NCBI GenBank assembly: GCA_963921795.1
Contig: OY997640.1
Location: forward strand, 14,929,781 to 14,993,780
Source: Nannobrachium achirus
Lineage: Eukaryota > Chordata > Actinopteri > Myctophiformes > Myctophidae
DNA: 64,000 nt
Reading direction: 5' to 3'
The position numbers and the translations under genes are program-made. Positions 31,931 to 44,100 of this stretch are shown here, in pieces. Each line of letters starts with the position of its first letter. Position 1 is the first letter of the stretch. Below the pieces are notes generated by a model. That model saw only the letters and a list, made by a program, of their open reading frames with translations, ran no database searches and was not told the DNA's origin.

Positions 31931-32133
31931 GGGCTCTATTATGATCCTGGTCTTATGCCTTATGCCTTAACTTCTTTGCCTTTTTTTTACTATTTTGAAA
32001 AATATTTTTAAATACTTCAAATGCTGATCTACATCTGCACGTTGTGAGCTTGCAGATCAGCTATTTGAAATATTAAAAAAAATATGTCTAGGCAAAGAAG
32101 TTAAGGCATAAGACCTGGATCATAATAGAGCCC
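31931..32133. mobile_element. Palindromic MITE around hairpin locus 4
   Basis: Ends GGGCTCTATTATGATCC and GGATCATAATAGAGCCC. The arms run inward to a centre formed by the GATCTACA hairpin at 32012-32076. Confidence 0.9.
32012..32076. repeat. GATCTACAAGCTCACA hairpin, locus 4
   Basis: TTCAAATGCTGATCTACA facing GTTGTGAGCTTGCAGATC and AGCTATTTGAA, at the exact centre of the host palindrome. Confidence 0.85.
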
Positions 32134-32398
32134 ATCATGTCAACCAGTTTGTACTACAACTGCCAATGCTGATGAACTGTTTTATATAGTTCATAACTGT
32201 TCTAATCTCATTACAAATATGCCTATAGCCTATGCACACTCACTTATTTATCTTGCCAGCATGTAACACCAACTGTAATTAATTGCACATTAAAGCCACA
32301 AGGTGGAAGCCAAACACCACTGTATTACATTAAACATCAAGGGAAGCCTAATTTGACCATCCTTGAGTTCAACTTCACCTACCAAATAATGTACTTAA

Positions 32399-32745
32399 AG
32401 GGATATTCCACTTTCAACAGGGAAACACCTTATGGACCTCTCTCCACAAACACACACACACACACTTCATTTTAACCATGATATTAGATTCATTAAAAAC
32501 ATACATTATTTTTTTCTGGTGACTCATAATACCCTCCTAATATGTGAGCAGGCCGTGTTTTTTCCATAACTTCTTTTCATTTATTTTTATTTATTTATTA
32601 ATACTTTTGTATTTTATTTTTTCCATTTTCCCAAATAATTATTACAAATAAATGAAAAAAGTTATGGAAAAAACACAGCCTGCTACAATGGGTGTATGTG
32701 TGGAGAGAGGCCAAGGTGTTTCCCTGTTGAAAGTGGAATATCCCT
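32399..32745. mobile_element. TTAA-flanked palindromic MITE E (Kolobok-like)
   Basis: 347 bp; TIR AGGGATATTCCACTTTCAAC...GAAAGTGGAATATCCCT; TTAA at 32395-32398 and 32746-32749. Contains a short (CA)n and T-rich centre. Confidence 0.92.
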
Positions 32746-32981
32746 TTAAATGTCTATGAATCTAGAAGTTATTGTGATTCAGCTTACATTTACAATGTGT
32801 TTAAAAGTGATCTCGATGGATTTCAGAATCAACATTATTGTGTAACAAAGTGGGTGACATGAAGGGAGGACAGGGAGAAGAGGGAGATAGGCAAAAATCT
32901 AAGACATCTACATGTAATTAGCTAATCCACCTTACACCCTTCTGGAGGGTGGAGAGAAACATCAACATATGTCACAATTAA

Positions 32982-33119
32982 GCAATATTACCCGAGAGGG
33001 TGTGCATATAACATGGTTATCCAGCACTACCTACGGAACTCGCCTGTCGGCTCGTTCCTGCGGCAAGGCTGTCGTGCAGGATAACCATGTTATATGCAGA
33101 CCCTCGAGTGTAGTATTGC
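32982..33119. mobile_element. Palindromic MITE with ATAACATGGTTATCC arms
   Basis: About 41-bp arms, GCAATATTACCCGAGAGGG at left and its variant at right. The loop holds GGAACTCGCCTGTCGGCTCG. Confidence 0.85.
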
Positions 33120-33417
33120 GATTATACAACTGTTGCCCTTAAAAAAACATGTCAACTTCATTTCATTGTAATTAAGATATTCGATAGGAATTCTTAATTT
33201 TTTAATGCCACATTTAGTGTCCCTGAACGTCACATGAAAACCGCTAGCCTAGCCGCCTAGCATAGTGTGGGGAGAGAGTAGCGCTTGCTGTCTTTCGTGA
33301 CCAACGCAGCTGATTTCTTTACTTGATGAGAGACAGTGCATCTGTGCTCGTTGTATGCACGGTTGGAGGGCTTGTTTTCCATTGAGAGCCCGACTACCTG
33401 TTGTATAATTTGCATTT

Positions 33418-33624
33418 ACATCTGCAGTTTCTGTTGGCTAATATCTGTGTGGATATTGTATTGTTCTCAGTTTTCAGCTGCTGATCACCACCAATCGGAT
33501 GGTGAGGTGTGGAGTCTTTAACTCCACCCCTCACCATCCTTACCTATCGGTGGTAATTTGAAGCTGAACATGAGGAAAACTGAGGACAAATAGCTGCACA
33601 TTAGCCAACAGAAATTGCAGATGT
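33418..33624. mobile_element. Nested palindrome (MITE-like)
   Basis: Outer arms ACATCTGCAGTTTCTGTTGG/CCAACAGAAATTGCAGATGT, middle arms with CTCAGTTTTC/GAAAACTGAG, and an inner hairpin ATGGTGAGGTGTGGAG/CTCCACCCCTCACCAT at 33499-33538. Confidence 0.85.
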
Positions 33625-34542
33625 GGTGCCATAGTTTTGTACTTTTTTGTTCTGTTTTGTATGTGTCTATATGGAGTAAACATTACTCCAATAGACCCCA
33701 GGTGTGGTTAATATGTCTTATGTAATATGTCTTCCCTGTGTATTTTTGGTTTGTTCTTGAAATCCTCTCAGTCAAAAGGTCCGTACACCGTACAGGCATA
33801 AATAAATTGAATTCATATGTTCAGGGATGAACATAGGAGTGAGGAAGGTTGGGGTATCTTTTCTGTGACTAACTAATGTCTACATCTTAAATGTCTTTGA
33901 GATGTAGATATATAGTTGTGGAGTAAGAATGTAAATACTAGAGATATTTGGACTTTTTTTCAGGCAGTACTACTTGTCAATCAGTAGGGCTGCTACCTAC
34001 CTCACACATCCAGGAGGCCACCTCCAACCACAGAGACTGACATGTTGCTTGTAAATATTGAAGGTTGCTTATTTGGGCTTCCTCCCTAATGTTGTTAAAC
34101 CATTGGCTCTCAAACTTTTTCATGTCAATAAAATTGTTATGTATTTGTCAGCTGACCCATATCCGTCATCATTTCTCATTCTTGAGATCAAGCCATGAGA
34201 GAACAATGACTCAAAAACTGTTTAATGTAAATAGAACAGTGTGTAAGACAGCTTACACAAATATTCTTCTGAACCTCTCAGGTAGTTAAATCTACACACA
34301 TTTTATCAATTCAGTTATAAAATAAAGTGCAATTTAAGCCAGCTTACAAAAAACAATGTGGTTCTGAAACTTCTAACTGAAACATGCTTGTGATCTCTTT
34401 TAGAAGTAGACTGACAGTAAAGTGTAAAACCAAGGTTCACATGAATGGCAAGTGTCAGCAATAGGAAGAGTAAAATGTAAATAATGAAATAAAGCCTGGT
34501 TTACTGGAACACTTGTATGACAGAATAACATTACACAGAGTT
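33625..34542. other. Intergenic DNA without recognised features
   Basis: Short frames only. GATGTAGATATATAG near 33901 is a minor inverted repeat with ATGTCTACATC at 33875. Confidence 0.4.
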
Positions 34543-35487
34543 CGAGTTATGTGGGAGCCAGTAGGGGCTTAGCTCCCATAGTTAAAGTCTGGGACCCCAT
34601 AGTCAACAACCCCCTTTGGGGTCTCTTTTTTTCTAAGTGTGTATTTTTTTTTTTTTTTTTTTTTTTTTCGTTTTCTTTTTTTTTATGTTCCATTGGAAGA
34701 ATTTATATTATTTATGTTAACTAGATATACTAAATAAACATGTTAGACAGTAAGACTAAACAATGACATCACACCGTTTAATCCTACTATTAATTTTATT
34801 ATTATAAATCAGGCGCATTTAATGTGGGGTGTGAGTCTTCCTTTACCGTCCGGGTTATAACACACTCGCTGCAATGGTTCCTACTTCCTACCTTTCCCCT
34901 AACCTCGCCTACCAGGCTTTCTTTCCCCATAAGCTAGGAACCACTGCGTCGAGTGTCTGTTCTAGCCACGGCCCGGACGGCAAAGGAAGGCGGACACTCG
35001 GACAGCAACAAACAACCAAACAACGCTGTCTTGTGAGCAAGACTGTAGCCTGTGCCCGTGACATTGTTTTTTTTAGTAAATAAATATGAACCCGACCCGC
35101 CTTGTTTTGAGAAAGAAAAATACCCATTTTAGCCGACTTTATGCTACCAGAACGGGAACTTTTGGCTGGATGGCTCAGAGCTCAGATCATCAGATGGAGG
35201 AATTGGGAACTGGAGGCTGAGCAATAATGGTGAGTTAATATGAACAGAAAAGACTGCCTGGAGTTGTCAACATAGCCAATGTGAAGCCCGAATTAATATT
35301 GTGAAAGGAAAAATATGATTTAATATAGGAAATACCCGTTTTAGCCGACTTTATATCCGCGAAATACCCGATTTAATATGATTTAATATAGGAAAGTACC
35401 CGTTTTAGGCGACTTTATATCCGCAATTACCCGATTTTTTTCGGCGCCGCCAGAATAGGGCTCCCATAGCTCTGTGGGTATAACTCG
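34543..35487. mobile_element. Non-autonomous element with CGAGTTAT termini
   Basis: Left CGAGTTATGTGGGAGCC, right GGGCTCCCATAGCTC...ATAACTCG. The interior holds a long T-run (34647-34680) and a tandem array around 35105-35435 of TACCCGTTTTAGCCGACTTTAT and GATTTAATATAGGAAA. No coding sequence recognised. Confidence 0.55.
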
Positions 35488-35779
35488 ATCACTGACATTA
35501 CAACATAAGAATACCACCCTGCATATGAGTGTGAAACAAAAATGCTATCTTTTATAGAACGATGACTTATTATCCACAATGACTGAATTGTGGATAAACA
35601 CAATATACACATATTTGCTTTATATGAATTACAAGACTGTGTCTTTCAACTAAAGGAATCACATATACAAACAAAAACAAATGCCTGGTATTAGTGGAAT
35701 GCTACAAGTCAAGATACAGCAGTAGGCATACATATCCTGGTTTACATCATGAAGCAATGAAGACACCAGTCGTACTGAT
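35488..35779. other. Intergenic DNA
   Basis: No gene or repeat border seen. Confidence 0.4.
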
Positions 35780-35787
35780 GTTAATTT

Positions 35788-36169
35788 TAGGGCTGGGATG
35801 CGATTAAACATTTTAATCTAATTAATTACAGGCTCTGTGATTAATTAATCGCAATTAATCGCATTTTAATCGCACATCGATATTTGACATGAGAAGCATT
35901 TTCTTTCAAGTAAAACACATTTTGTTGTACGAGGGAATCAACGAGTGAATTTCGCATCCACTGGGCCAAGCAAAGCGCTCTGATTGGCTACTTCTCCCTT
36001 TGCGTTTGTTTGTCTCTTCTTGGTTGGTGCATCGCTATGATCAGTATGCCCGAAACTGAAGGTTCTGTGGTGCAAAAACTAAGTGCGATTCAAATGTGTT
36101 AATTCTTTTAATCACGTAAATTTTCTGTAATTAATTAATCACAATTAATCAGTTAAAGTCCCAGCCCTA
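35788..36169. mobile_element. hAT MITE with TAGGGCTGGGA termini
   Basis: 382 bp; TAGGGCTGGGA...TCCCAGCCCTA between perfect 8-bp duplications GTTAATTT (35780-35787, 36170-36177). Sub-terminal arrays of ATTAATCGCAATTAATC. Confidence 0.95.
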
Positions 36170-36177
36170 GTTAATTT

Positions 36178-36890
36178 AGTAAATTAATGAATGAATTGGT
36201 GCATAGGATATGTGGCATAGGAGCCACATGGCTTGGCAAGGTGTATAGAATACAGAATACACTTCAACCTTATAGGATCCCTATTCTGATCAAAACATTA
36301 GCAAACAATACAACATCTCCCGCTGTGAGGCATAGTGAGCTTGCAGATTGCCTATTTTCAGCAAATAGGTTTGGTGTAGAGGGAAAAGGAGCAGACCAAG
36401 TATAGAGAAAATACACATGAACATGAATCCAAAAAGTCTATGAAACATATACAGTATGTATTAATACTAAATACTAAATATGTATTTTTAAATATTACTA
36501 GTTACAGTAACACTACTAGCCCCCATAAGTCACATCTGTCCATGAAAGATTGCAGTGCATCTTGGGAATGGGCTTATTGTGTGTAAAAGAAAAAAAAAAG
36601 AAAAAAGACGCCAGCCACTGAAATCAAAATCATTAAAATCTCTAAAACGACAGAAAGGAGTAAATGAAAATAGTTTTAACTCTCATCCATTATTTTCTGT
36701 AATTACAATCTAAAATATGAATCCTTGTTGTAGAAAAACAAAGTTGTCCTTTAACTTTTGATGGGTGGGCAGGATGCACATTTTGGGTGCACCCCCCCTC
36801 CCCTCCCCTCCCCCTCCCAGAACCGGCCCCGGTACTCATCCGGTCGTAGTGATACTGATACTCACCCTCCTTCTGACTGTGATACTGGTC
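36178..36890. other. Intergenic DNA upstream of the PYRIN gene
   Basis: A one-armed copy of the GATCTACA hairpin lies at 36334-36362 (GTGAGCTTGCAGATTGCC). A CCCCTCCCCT tract near 36788-36818 might be an SP1-type promoter element. Confidence 0.5.
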
Positions 36891-36897
36891 AGCTAGA

Positions 36898-36905
36898 TAT
36901 ATAAG
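36898..36905 (+). promoter_or_regulatory. TATA box of the PYRIN-TRIM gene
   Basis: TATATAAG stands 104 bp before the ATG at 37002, placing a start site near 36928 and a 5' leader of about 75 nt. The C-rich tract about 90 bp upstream is also promoter-like. Confidence 0.6.
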
Positions 36906-37001
36906 GCAGTCTGTTGGACTTACTTTACTGTACTTATTCACTGCTTGACACGCCTGCCTCAGTTCATTTCTCAGAAGTTATCTAGGAGACTGCATTTGGA
37001 C

Positions 37002-40000
37002 ATGGATGCTAAAACAACAAGAGAGGCAATCTTGGATGCCCTGGAAGATCTGGGGAATTCTGAGCTGGCTACATTTTGCAGTGCTTTGCGTGATCGTAGA
37101 GGAAAAACGAAAATTAGGAAACACGAAATTGAGGATAAGAGTAGAACAGACATTGCTGAAATGTTAGTTCAAATTTTCAACGAGGACTGTGCTGTGAAAG
37201 TAACCCTGACTACTTTGAAAAGGATCAACTGCAATAAGGTTGCACAGGACCTAAAGAAGTGGAGGGGTAAGTTTTTATCCTAATTGATTACGAATTCTGA
37301 ATACTGAGCCAGGGATTTAATATTGTATAGGCAATAGGCATTATTATATGCTAGGGGGACATGTATTGTTTAAAATGGTAGGGTACAAACCCTCAGCTAT
37401 CGCATCAGGGTCTAATCACCCTGTCTGGGTTTATTTCTCAATAATAACCTGAGATTGATTATCCCTTGCGTATATTGTATACCAGGGGTGCCCACACTTT
37501 CTTTTACTTGAGAGCTACTTTTAAAATGACCAGCTCAACATTATCCACCCATCCAAAATGTTTTTTACCTGATATCCTCTGGGGGCTTTGGAATAGCGGC
37601 ACTGGCTTTACGTATAAGAAACAAACTTAAATAGTAGGGACGTAATTGGGATATACTGGGGGAGAAAAGTCTTTGTCCCATTCTGTATAGAAGAGGTAGG
37701 TTTTAGGGTTCTTTGTAATTCTACTTTAAGTTTTTATTTTAATGATATATATTTTTAGGGGTATGTATGTCATGTGGTACCTGCACAGCCTTTGTGATCT
37801 AGATGACGATCTACCTTTTGGGCACCACTGTTGTATAGTATACAACAGTGTGTTTATATACAACATATGTCGTTTAGAGGGGTGTGCAGCCTATTATTTC
37901 AGGTCAGCTCAAAACACAATTTACAATTCAATTTAGAATTTAGGCCTTTAGCAGATGCTCTTAATCCAGAGCGATTTACAACAAGGACACACAGACACAC
38001 AAGCATTTAATTATTACCTCCAAATGTGCAGGTTTATTCACAATGCAGGCCTGGGAAAAAGTAGGCGATTTGTCTCTTTTTTCACTTTTGCCCTGCAATG
38101 AAAGTTTCTGTCAGTCCTCACCCAAACCAACATTTAGTTTTATTTACTGAAATGTATAAATCGCTGTCATAACTATTCCTTGACATGAATGTAATTTGCA
38201 TTTGAGTAAAATGTGAATGATGTGTGTGTGACAATGATATTGTATTTATCCTGTTCTTTGATCTTCCTTCCTATAGAAATCACAGTGTATTATCCAAAGG
38301 ACAAACTGAAGTCTACACTCAAGTCTCTACAGGACAACAGGAGCAAAGGCAAAGAGTTTGAACTGAAATACAAAGACATTATTCAACACAACAAGAAGCA
38401 GGTGGTGACCACAGAGAAGCAGATCAGAGCAGAGATTGAAAAGCTCCGCGATTTCCTGACCAAGGAAGAGGAGAAAAGAGTTTCAGCTCTGAAGGAGGAA
38501 GAGAAGCAGAAAGCAGAGATTGTCATCAGAGAGATGAATAATATTCAGGAGCAGATCTCCTCTCTCTCAGATCAAATCTCTGATATAGAACAAGAGCTGC
38601 TAAAACGAAATGTTCAATTTCTCAGAGACAAGTATACCCTATCAGAACCACAGCTGGTCTCAGGAGTGCAGATAGATGTGGACAAACACCTGGGAAACCT
38701 GGCCTACAAAGTCTGTGAGGGGATCAAGCTGAAGGTCACGTTCAGTCCTGTCATTCTTGACCCAAACACAGCAAACAGCTATCTCGGTCTGTCTGAAGAC
38801 CTGACCACTGTGGGAGATACAGAGACAATGCAGCATCTTCCTAACAACCCAGAGAGGTTCAATGAGTATCCCAGTGTTCTGGGTTCAGAGGGTTTCATTT
38901 CAGGAACACACACATGGGAGCACCAGATTCTCAGCGAGGAGGTCACCCCAACAAACCACAGGCCAGCCCACCCATGTAAATATCCACCCCACACACCCAC
39001 GTCCAGTTGTGTAGTACGACAGGAAATAAGGGGCATGGCAAGCAAAGTCCAAGCCTTTGCAAAGATGAAGATGGAAGATGTTGCACCCGGACGGAAACGT
39101 TCTGCCACACCACTGGCACCCACTGCCAAGAGACACCTCACTAAACCCAGCCCGGTCCACAAAGGCAACCCCCTGCCGCCTTCGGATGTCACCCCAACAC
39201 ACCACAGGCTAGCCTGGACAAACCACGCACACACGGCCACCCCACCCACCGACATTGCCACCCCACAAAAAACACACAAACCACCACCCATGTACATACA
39301 AGCAGCACACCCCCTACCAACCAACCACTGCACACACACATACGCTCAGGCTCTGACAGGAGCCACCGCTAGCCCTGCACCGAGCGGAGCCACCACCTTC
39401 ATGCTGAACGAGCACCAGATGCACCCTATCCTCAGTGAGGAGGTCACCCCAACACACCACAGGCCACCCCACCCACACACAGCTACCCCATACACCTACA
39501 TGGCCACCCCACAACAAACACACGCACCACCACCCATACAAGCACTACACCCACATCAAACACACGCACCACCACCCATACAAGCACTACACCCACAACA
39601 AACACACACACCACCACCCATACAAGCACTACACCCACATCAAACACACACACCACCACCCATGCAAGCACTACACCCACATCAAACACACACACCACCA
39701 CCCATGCAAGCACTACACCCACATCAAACACACACACCACCACCCATGCAAGCACTACACCCACATCAAACACACACACCACCACTCGTACACATACAAG
39801 CACTACACCCACATCAAACATACATACCACCACCCGTACACATACAAGCACTACACCCACATCAAACACACACACCACCACCCGTACACATACAAGCACC
39901 ACAACCACATCAGACATACACACCACCACCCATACACATACAAGCACTACACCCACATCAACCCCCACCAACCAACCACCACACATACGCTCAGGCTCTG

Positions 40001-40342
40001 AAAGGCCCCTCCACTAGCACTAGACAGAGCGGAGCCATCACCTTCATGCAGAAGATGCACCAGATTCTCAGCGAGGAGGTCACCCCAACACACCACAGGC
40101 CAGCCCACCACCACCACCCATGTAAATGGCCACCCCACCCACACACGGCCACCCCACCTACTTACATGGCCATCGCACAACAAACACACACACCACCAAT
40201 ACCCATGTACACCCCACCAACCATCCACCACACATTCACCTACGCTCAGGCTCTGAAAGGACCCGCCGCTAGCTCTACACCAAGCAGAGCCACCACCTTC
40301 GTGAACGAGATCAGCGAGGTGTTCACACGACACGGTTTTTAA
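37002..40342 (+). CDS. PYRIN - coiled coil - partial PRY/SPRY - His/Pro repeat protein
   Basis: Two exons: 37002-37266 and 38277-40342 (intron 1010 bp, GTAAGT...CCTATAG). Exon 1 ends after one base of a codon and exon 2 supplies two, so phases fit; predicted 776 aa. Residues 1-86 are a PYRIN domain (AILDALEDLGNSELATFCSA; KRINCNKVAQDLKKW), a death-fold that assembles inflammasome filaments. About 95-207 are a TRIM-type coiled coil (RAEIEKLRDFLTKEEEKRVS). About 242-303 are the beginning of PRY/SPRY (LDPNTANSYLGLSEDL, NPERFNEYPSVLGSEGF, GTHTWE), cut off there. The rest is a Pro/His/Thr repeat tail. Mammalian pyrin (MEFV/TRIM20) has PYRIN, B-box, coiled coil and B30.2; here no B-box is seen and the B30.2 is replaced. 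RING is absent. Cytosolic immune role is inference. Confidence 0.75.
37483..37830. mobile_element. Intronic hAT MITE with CAGGGGTGCCCA termini
   Basis: 348 bp; CAGGGGTGCCCACACTTT...TTTTGGGCACCACTG; flanks TTGTATAC and TTGTATAG (8-bp duplication, one change). Lies in the intron of the PYRIN gene. Confidence 0.9.
39520..39960 (+). repeat. In-frame minisatellite in the PYRIN gene tail
   Basis: Ten units of HPHQTH(A/T)PPP(I/M)QAL type. The first six are 14 codons (42 bp), the last four 16 codons (48 bp; PPPVHIQAL). The frame is kept throughout, while minus-strand frames here are Val/Cys artefacts. Confidence 0.95.
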
Positions 40343-40600
40343 TGGATACAAAAAATGTTATGGCATGGTATGGGAACTGTACTGCCTGTAAAACGATCAG
40401 CCTACAGTGAGTAGTGCGGTCGGCAGAGTGCTGGTAGGTGAGGTCCCTGCCCTCCAGGAACTATACAAAAAGCGATGTGTTTGCAAAGCCCAGTGCATCA
40501 TCAAGGACATGCATATACCTTAGGTGGATTATGCGGTCGTCGGGCACTGACATTTTGCACCTCAATCCACTGAGCGTTTCTTTTTTTTTTGTGCCCTTAA
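40343..40600 (+). other. Probable 3' UTR start of the PYRIN gene
   Basis: Non-coding, directly after the stop. No AATAAA before the TTAA MITE. The first clear signal downstream is AATAAA at 46627-46632, beyond the nested insertions. Confidence 0.4.
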
Positions 40601-40633
40601 AGGAGCTATAGTCAACTTTTTCATTGTAGGGCC

Positions 40634-41146
40634 TGATAGTAAAATATGTTATTGTTGTTTAACATGGTATAGATATCATTCTCAGTGTTAAAAGTCAATG
40701 CCATGATGTTTTGATCTGATAACTAATGCACGAGACGAGAATCTGCCCCACTCCAGGGACAGAAAGATTGACCAGCGAAATGTCAAAGTGTCTAGGACAC
40801 GGGATAATGGAAAGCCAAAACATTCTACATCCTTGGCTTCTGAGTCCATGAGACTCAGTCACAACAACATCCCATCCATGTTATGTTTAATTGTCCAATC
40901 AGAATGTGACTAATGTATTCTGTAAACTCCATATATCTGTGAATCATTATGCTTTGTACTCAGAGAAACTATGGGTGAGAAAATGCTCAATACTGTACTT
41001 GTACAGTACTTTGAACTCTGACTAAACTTCAACACAAAAACGCATATTCCCTGGTGTGGACATTCATCATTTCTTGTGTGTGGAGTATTTTATTATGATT
41101 GGGGAAAACTGTTTATCCATATGGAATATGATCCAAAATTCCATCA
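40634..41146 (+). repeat. 5' LTR
   Basis: 513 bp. CCAATCAGAATGTGAC (CCAAT box) and CCATATATCTG (TATA-like) about 30 bp apart could drive transcription. Confidence 0.93.
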
Positions 41147-44100
41147 AATGGCCCATTCGATTGCCGGATTAGCTCCGAGGAGATATTGGGGCTCAACTTT
41201 GTTGGACTCATTTTGTCTTCTCCGCTGCTAGAACCAGTTACGGATTTCTACTGATTTGACGTTTATGGATTCGATACAGCTGGACAGTTTGTTTTGGAAT
41301 CCCACTTCGTTCATCTCTGCTAGTAACAACCAGCCGAGGATATTATCAGACGTTTCCCCTGACTCCCACGGAGTAACACTGAAAGGACTCCCTCCACGTT
41401 TTTTTTCCTCCTGAGCGCGGCACAGGAAGGCAGAAAACACCTGCCGAAATCTAAACAACCTTTTTACAAACGGAACAACACCTTTGAATTGAAGCGTCTC
41501 TTCAAAGCTTGGAGAATGAACTGATAACAGCTTTAATGGCTAAGATAGACAATGAGGAAATGAAACAGTTGTTTCTAGGTGCCCCACAATTGCACTATTT
41601 TTGCCCATATGGAGAAAGGAATTCGGATATGATGACTCTCTCCCACATCAACATATCGATAAAATCTCACAACGGTCTGAAGAAAGCCGAAATGGAGGCA
41701 GCCAGGGTTGGCTCTGGCACAGCGTTCCACACCAGGGACCGGACACAGACAGTTTCTCTCACAGAGACTTGAGAGGCGGGCTTCATTCTCACACACTGTC
41801 CTAATTCAACAGAACCCAGGTCATACGTTTATACCTGCTGTCTTAAGAGTCTAGCTAGCTCTTAACACAGCTGCATTTTTATTGTTTAATGTTTTGTAGT
41901 CTATTGTTTTATCGCTTTTCGTTGCACGTTTGAGTAACAGAATAGGGACTGCGGTTTCCTGTTCTGAGGACATAGCAGACTGTTGGTCACAGATTCATGC
42001 TTGTCCATATTATTAGTTGGTGTTATTTAGCACGAGACTCCAGTTTAGTGTTGCCAGGACGAAAGTTATTTCTGTCCTGAAGGAAATCTTTACACGATTT
42101 TGTTTAGTGTACCCAGAACAAAAGCAATTGTTCTGAAGGGAGAATCTCTTGGCCAGTGCATAACCCAGCCACTTAACCACATAACAAATCGCGTGGTTAT
42201 TTTATCAATAATAGCTGTTTCCAGCTACTTAATCACATAAGAAATAGCGTGGTTATTTTAATTGGTAGATTTCCTTTATGTTCCAGAACAGAACGTTCTG
42301 ACGGAAATCTTCATGCTTTACGCTTACACGTCTTCGTTTTCGTCTCAGTCTTATCTTATTTTATTTATTTTTTTATTTCCGTCTCAGGCGACTCTGAGAT
42401 GTTGAATACAGGAGCTTTTTATCTCAACGCTCCCAAGAACATTTTTAAGAAACATGACCATTCAAGCTAAAAAAAAGCCCCCTGCTCCGAGAAGCAGTGT
42501 TTTTATCGTGTAAATCCTGGACACACACGGATGAAAGGTTACAATCTAAACCCAGAACCTCTTTTTAACCCGGACCTCAAGTCATTCTGGAAGATCATCG
42601 GGGACTCCCAGTTATCAACACTGCCTAAAACTTTTCCTGGAACATGTCAATGGATATGTGCGGAGCTGTGGAGAAATCGGACATTATTTGCCACTGGATG
42701 TTCGAACCTCATCAGGAAGGAACAGAGGACGCAAGCAATGTTTTCAAGATGCTGAAGGGCTTGACAGAGCCCCCCCCCCCCAGCCGAACCTGGCTGGCCT
42801 TTCACTCACAACGCGATGGGACGCGTTGTGAGCTTGTCGATCTGCTACGTGACTTTCATGGATTACAATGTCCCGAAAAGAACAAACACTCTTGACCCTT
42901 GGGACGCCCCGAGATAATGGTACTATATATTTTGTTTACTTTTGACTAAGAACGACTTCTGGAAAGAAAAAAAAAAAGAAAAATCAAGTTCTGACTGACA
43001 AACCTGTGTGTTAAATGTTTTTGATAATCTATCTCTGTCTAATCATCTCTAATCCAATTTTCCTCCCCTGGTTACATTTCGGTTTGTCTATTATGAAAGC
43101 AGGAAAATCAAACCAAGTATAAAGTGAGCGGTGCTACTTCTGTGTACAATATGGTACAATATGTGCTTGGCTTATGCTGCTTGCTTGCTCAATGCCTGCT
43201 GCTCGCGTGCGCTGCTTATAGGCTGGCACGGCCTATGTGTTATTTTATTGTTTTATTTTGGAAAAAAAAAACTGAGGGGCTGGAATTGTTTTTTTTTATT
43301 TTCATTTTTCTTATTTTTACCTTGAGAGGCCACGAGCCGTTTCAGTTTCTGTGTGACCTTGCTCTCTCTTTCTCTCTCAAAAATGGGTTTCATTCGCTCT
43401 TGTTCTGTATAATCTACTGTTTACATTCTAATACAGGGCTTGATAACAATGTGCTGGGGTTATATTTGAATCTGTCTTATTTGAATCTGTCTTGGGTTTT
43501 TCTCCCTCTGTTTGTGTTCTAACTCACTTGCCTGGTTTGCAAAACTAGGAATTATTTACACATATGACTGTCTCTCTCTCTCTCTCTAAAAAGGGATCTC
43601 ATTCACTCTTGGTATGACTACACTCGTACTGATAACAACCAACGCTTGGGTTTATTTGAATGTTTATATATGATGCCCCCAACGTCTTAATAATTTTTTT
43701 TCTCCCTAATGTATTAATTCTTTTTCACCAATGTGGTAGGGATTATTTTTACTTTATTTATTTCATTTTAGGGGACAGGACGGACTCGACCTGGATAGAC
43801 AGGTATCGTGGAAGGAACTCCACTAACTCGCTAACCAACTTGACTGACACTCAACTTGACTGACTGACTGTTTTATTTCAATTTTATTTTAACCAGTTTT
43901 CTCCTGTCCTCCTGTTTTGTCGTGAAAAACACTATTTCCTGTGTAACAACTGAACCTTGTTCTTTCAAACCACATCTTAGGGACATGTACCAAAAACGTT
44001 ACTTTCACCAATATTTGCCAAAATCCATTTTTGACACATAACTGCAGTATGTGTTAAAAGGGAAGAGAGGCTTATCAGTAATCATGTCCATAATCATTAT

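Noticed and set aside
39483-39986. 167-codon minus frame rich in Val-Cys-Val
   Set aside because: Antisense of the in-frame minisatellite in the PYRIN gene tail.
43124-43522. 132-codon hydrophobic frame that looks like a membrane protein
   Set aside because: Lies in T-rich interior of a non-autonomous LTR element; hydrophobicity comes from TTT/TTC codons.
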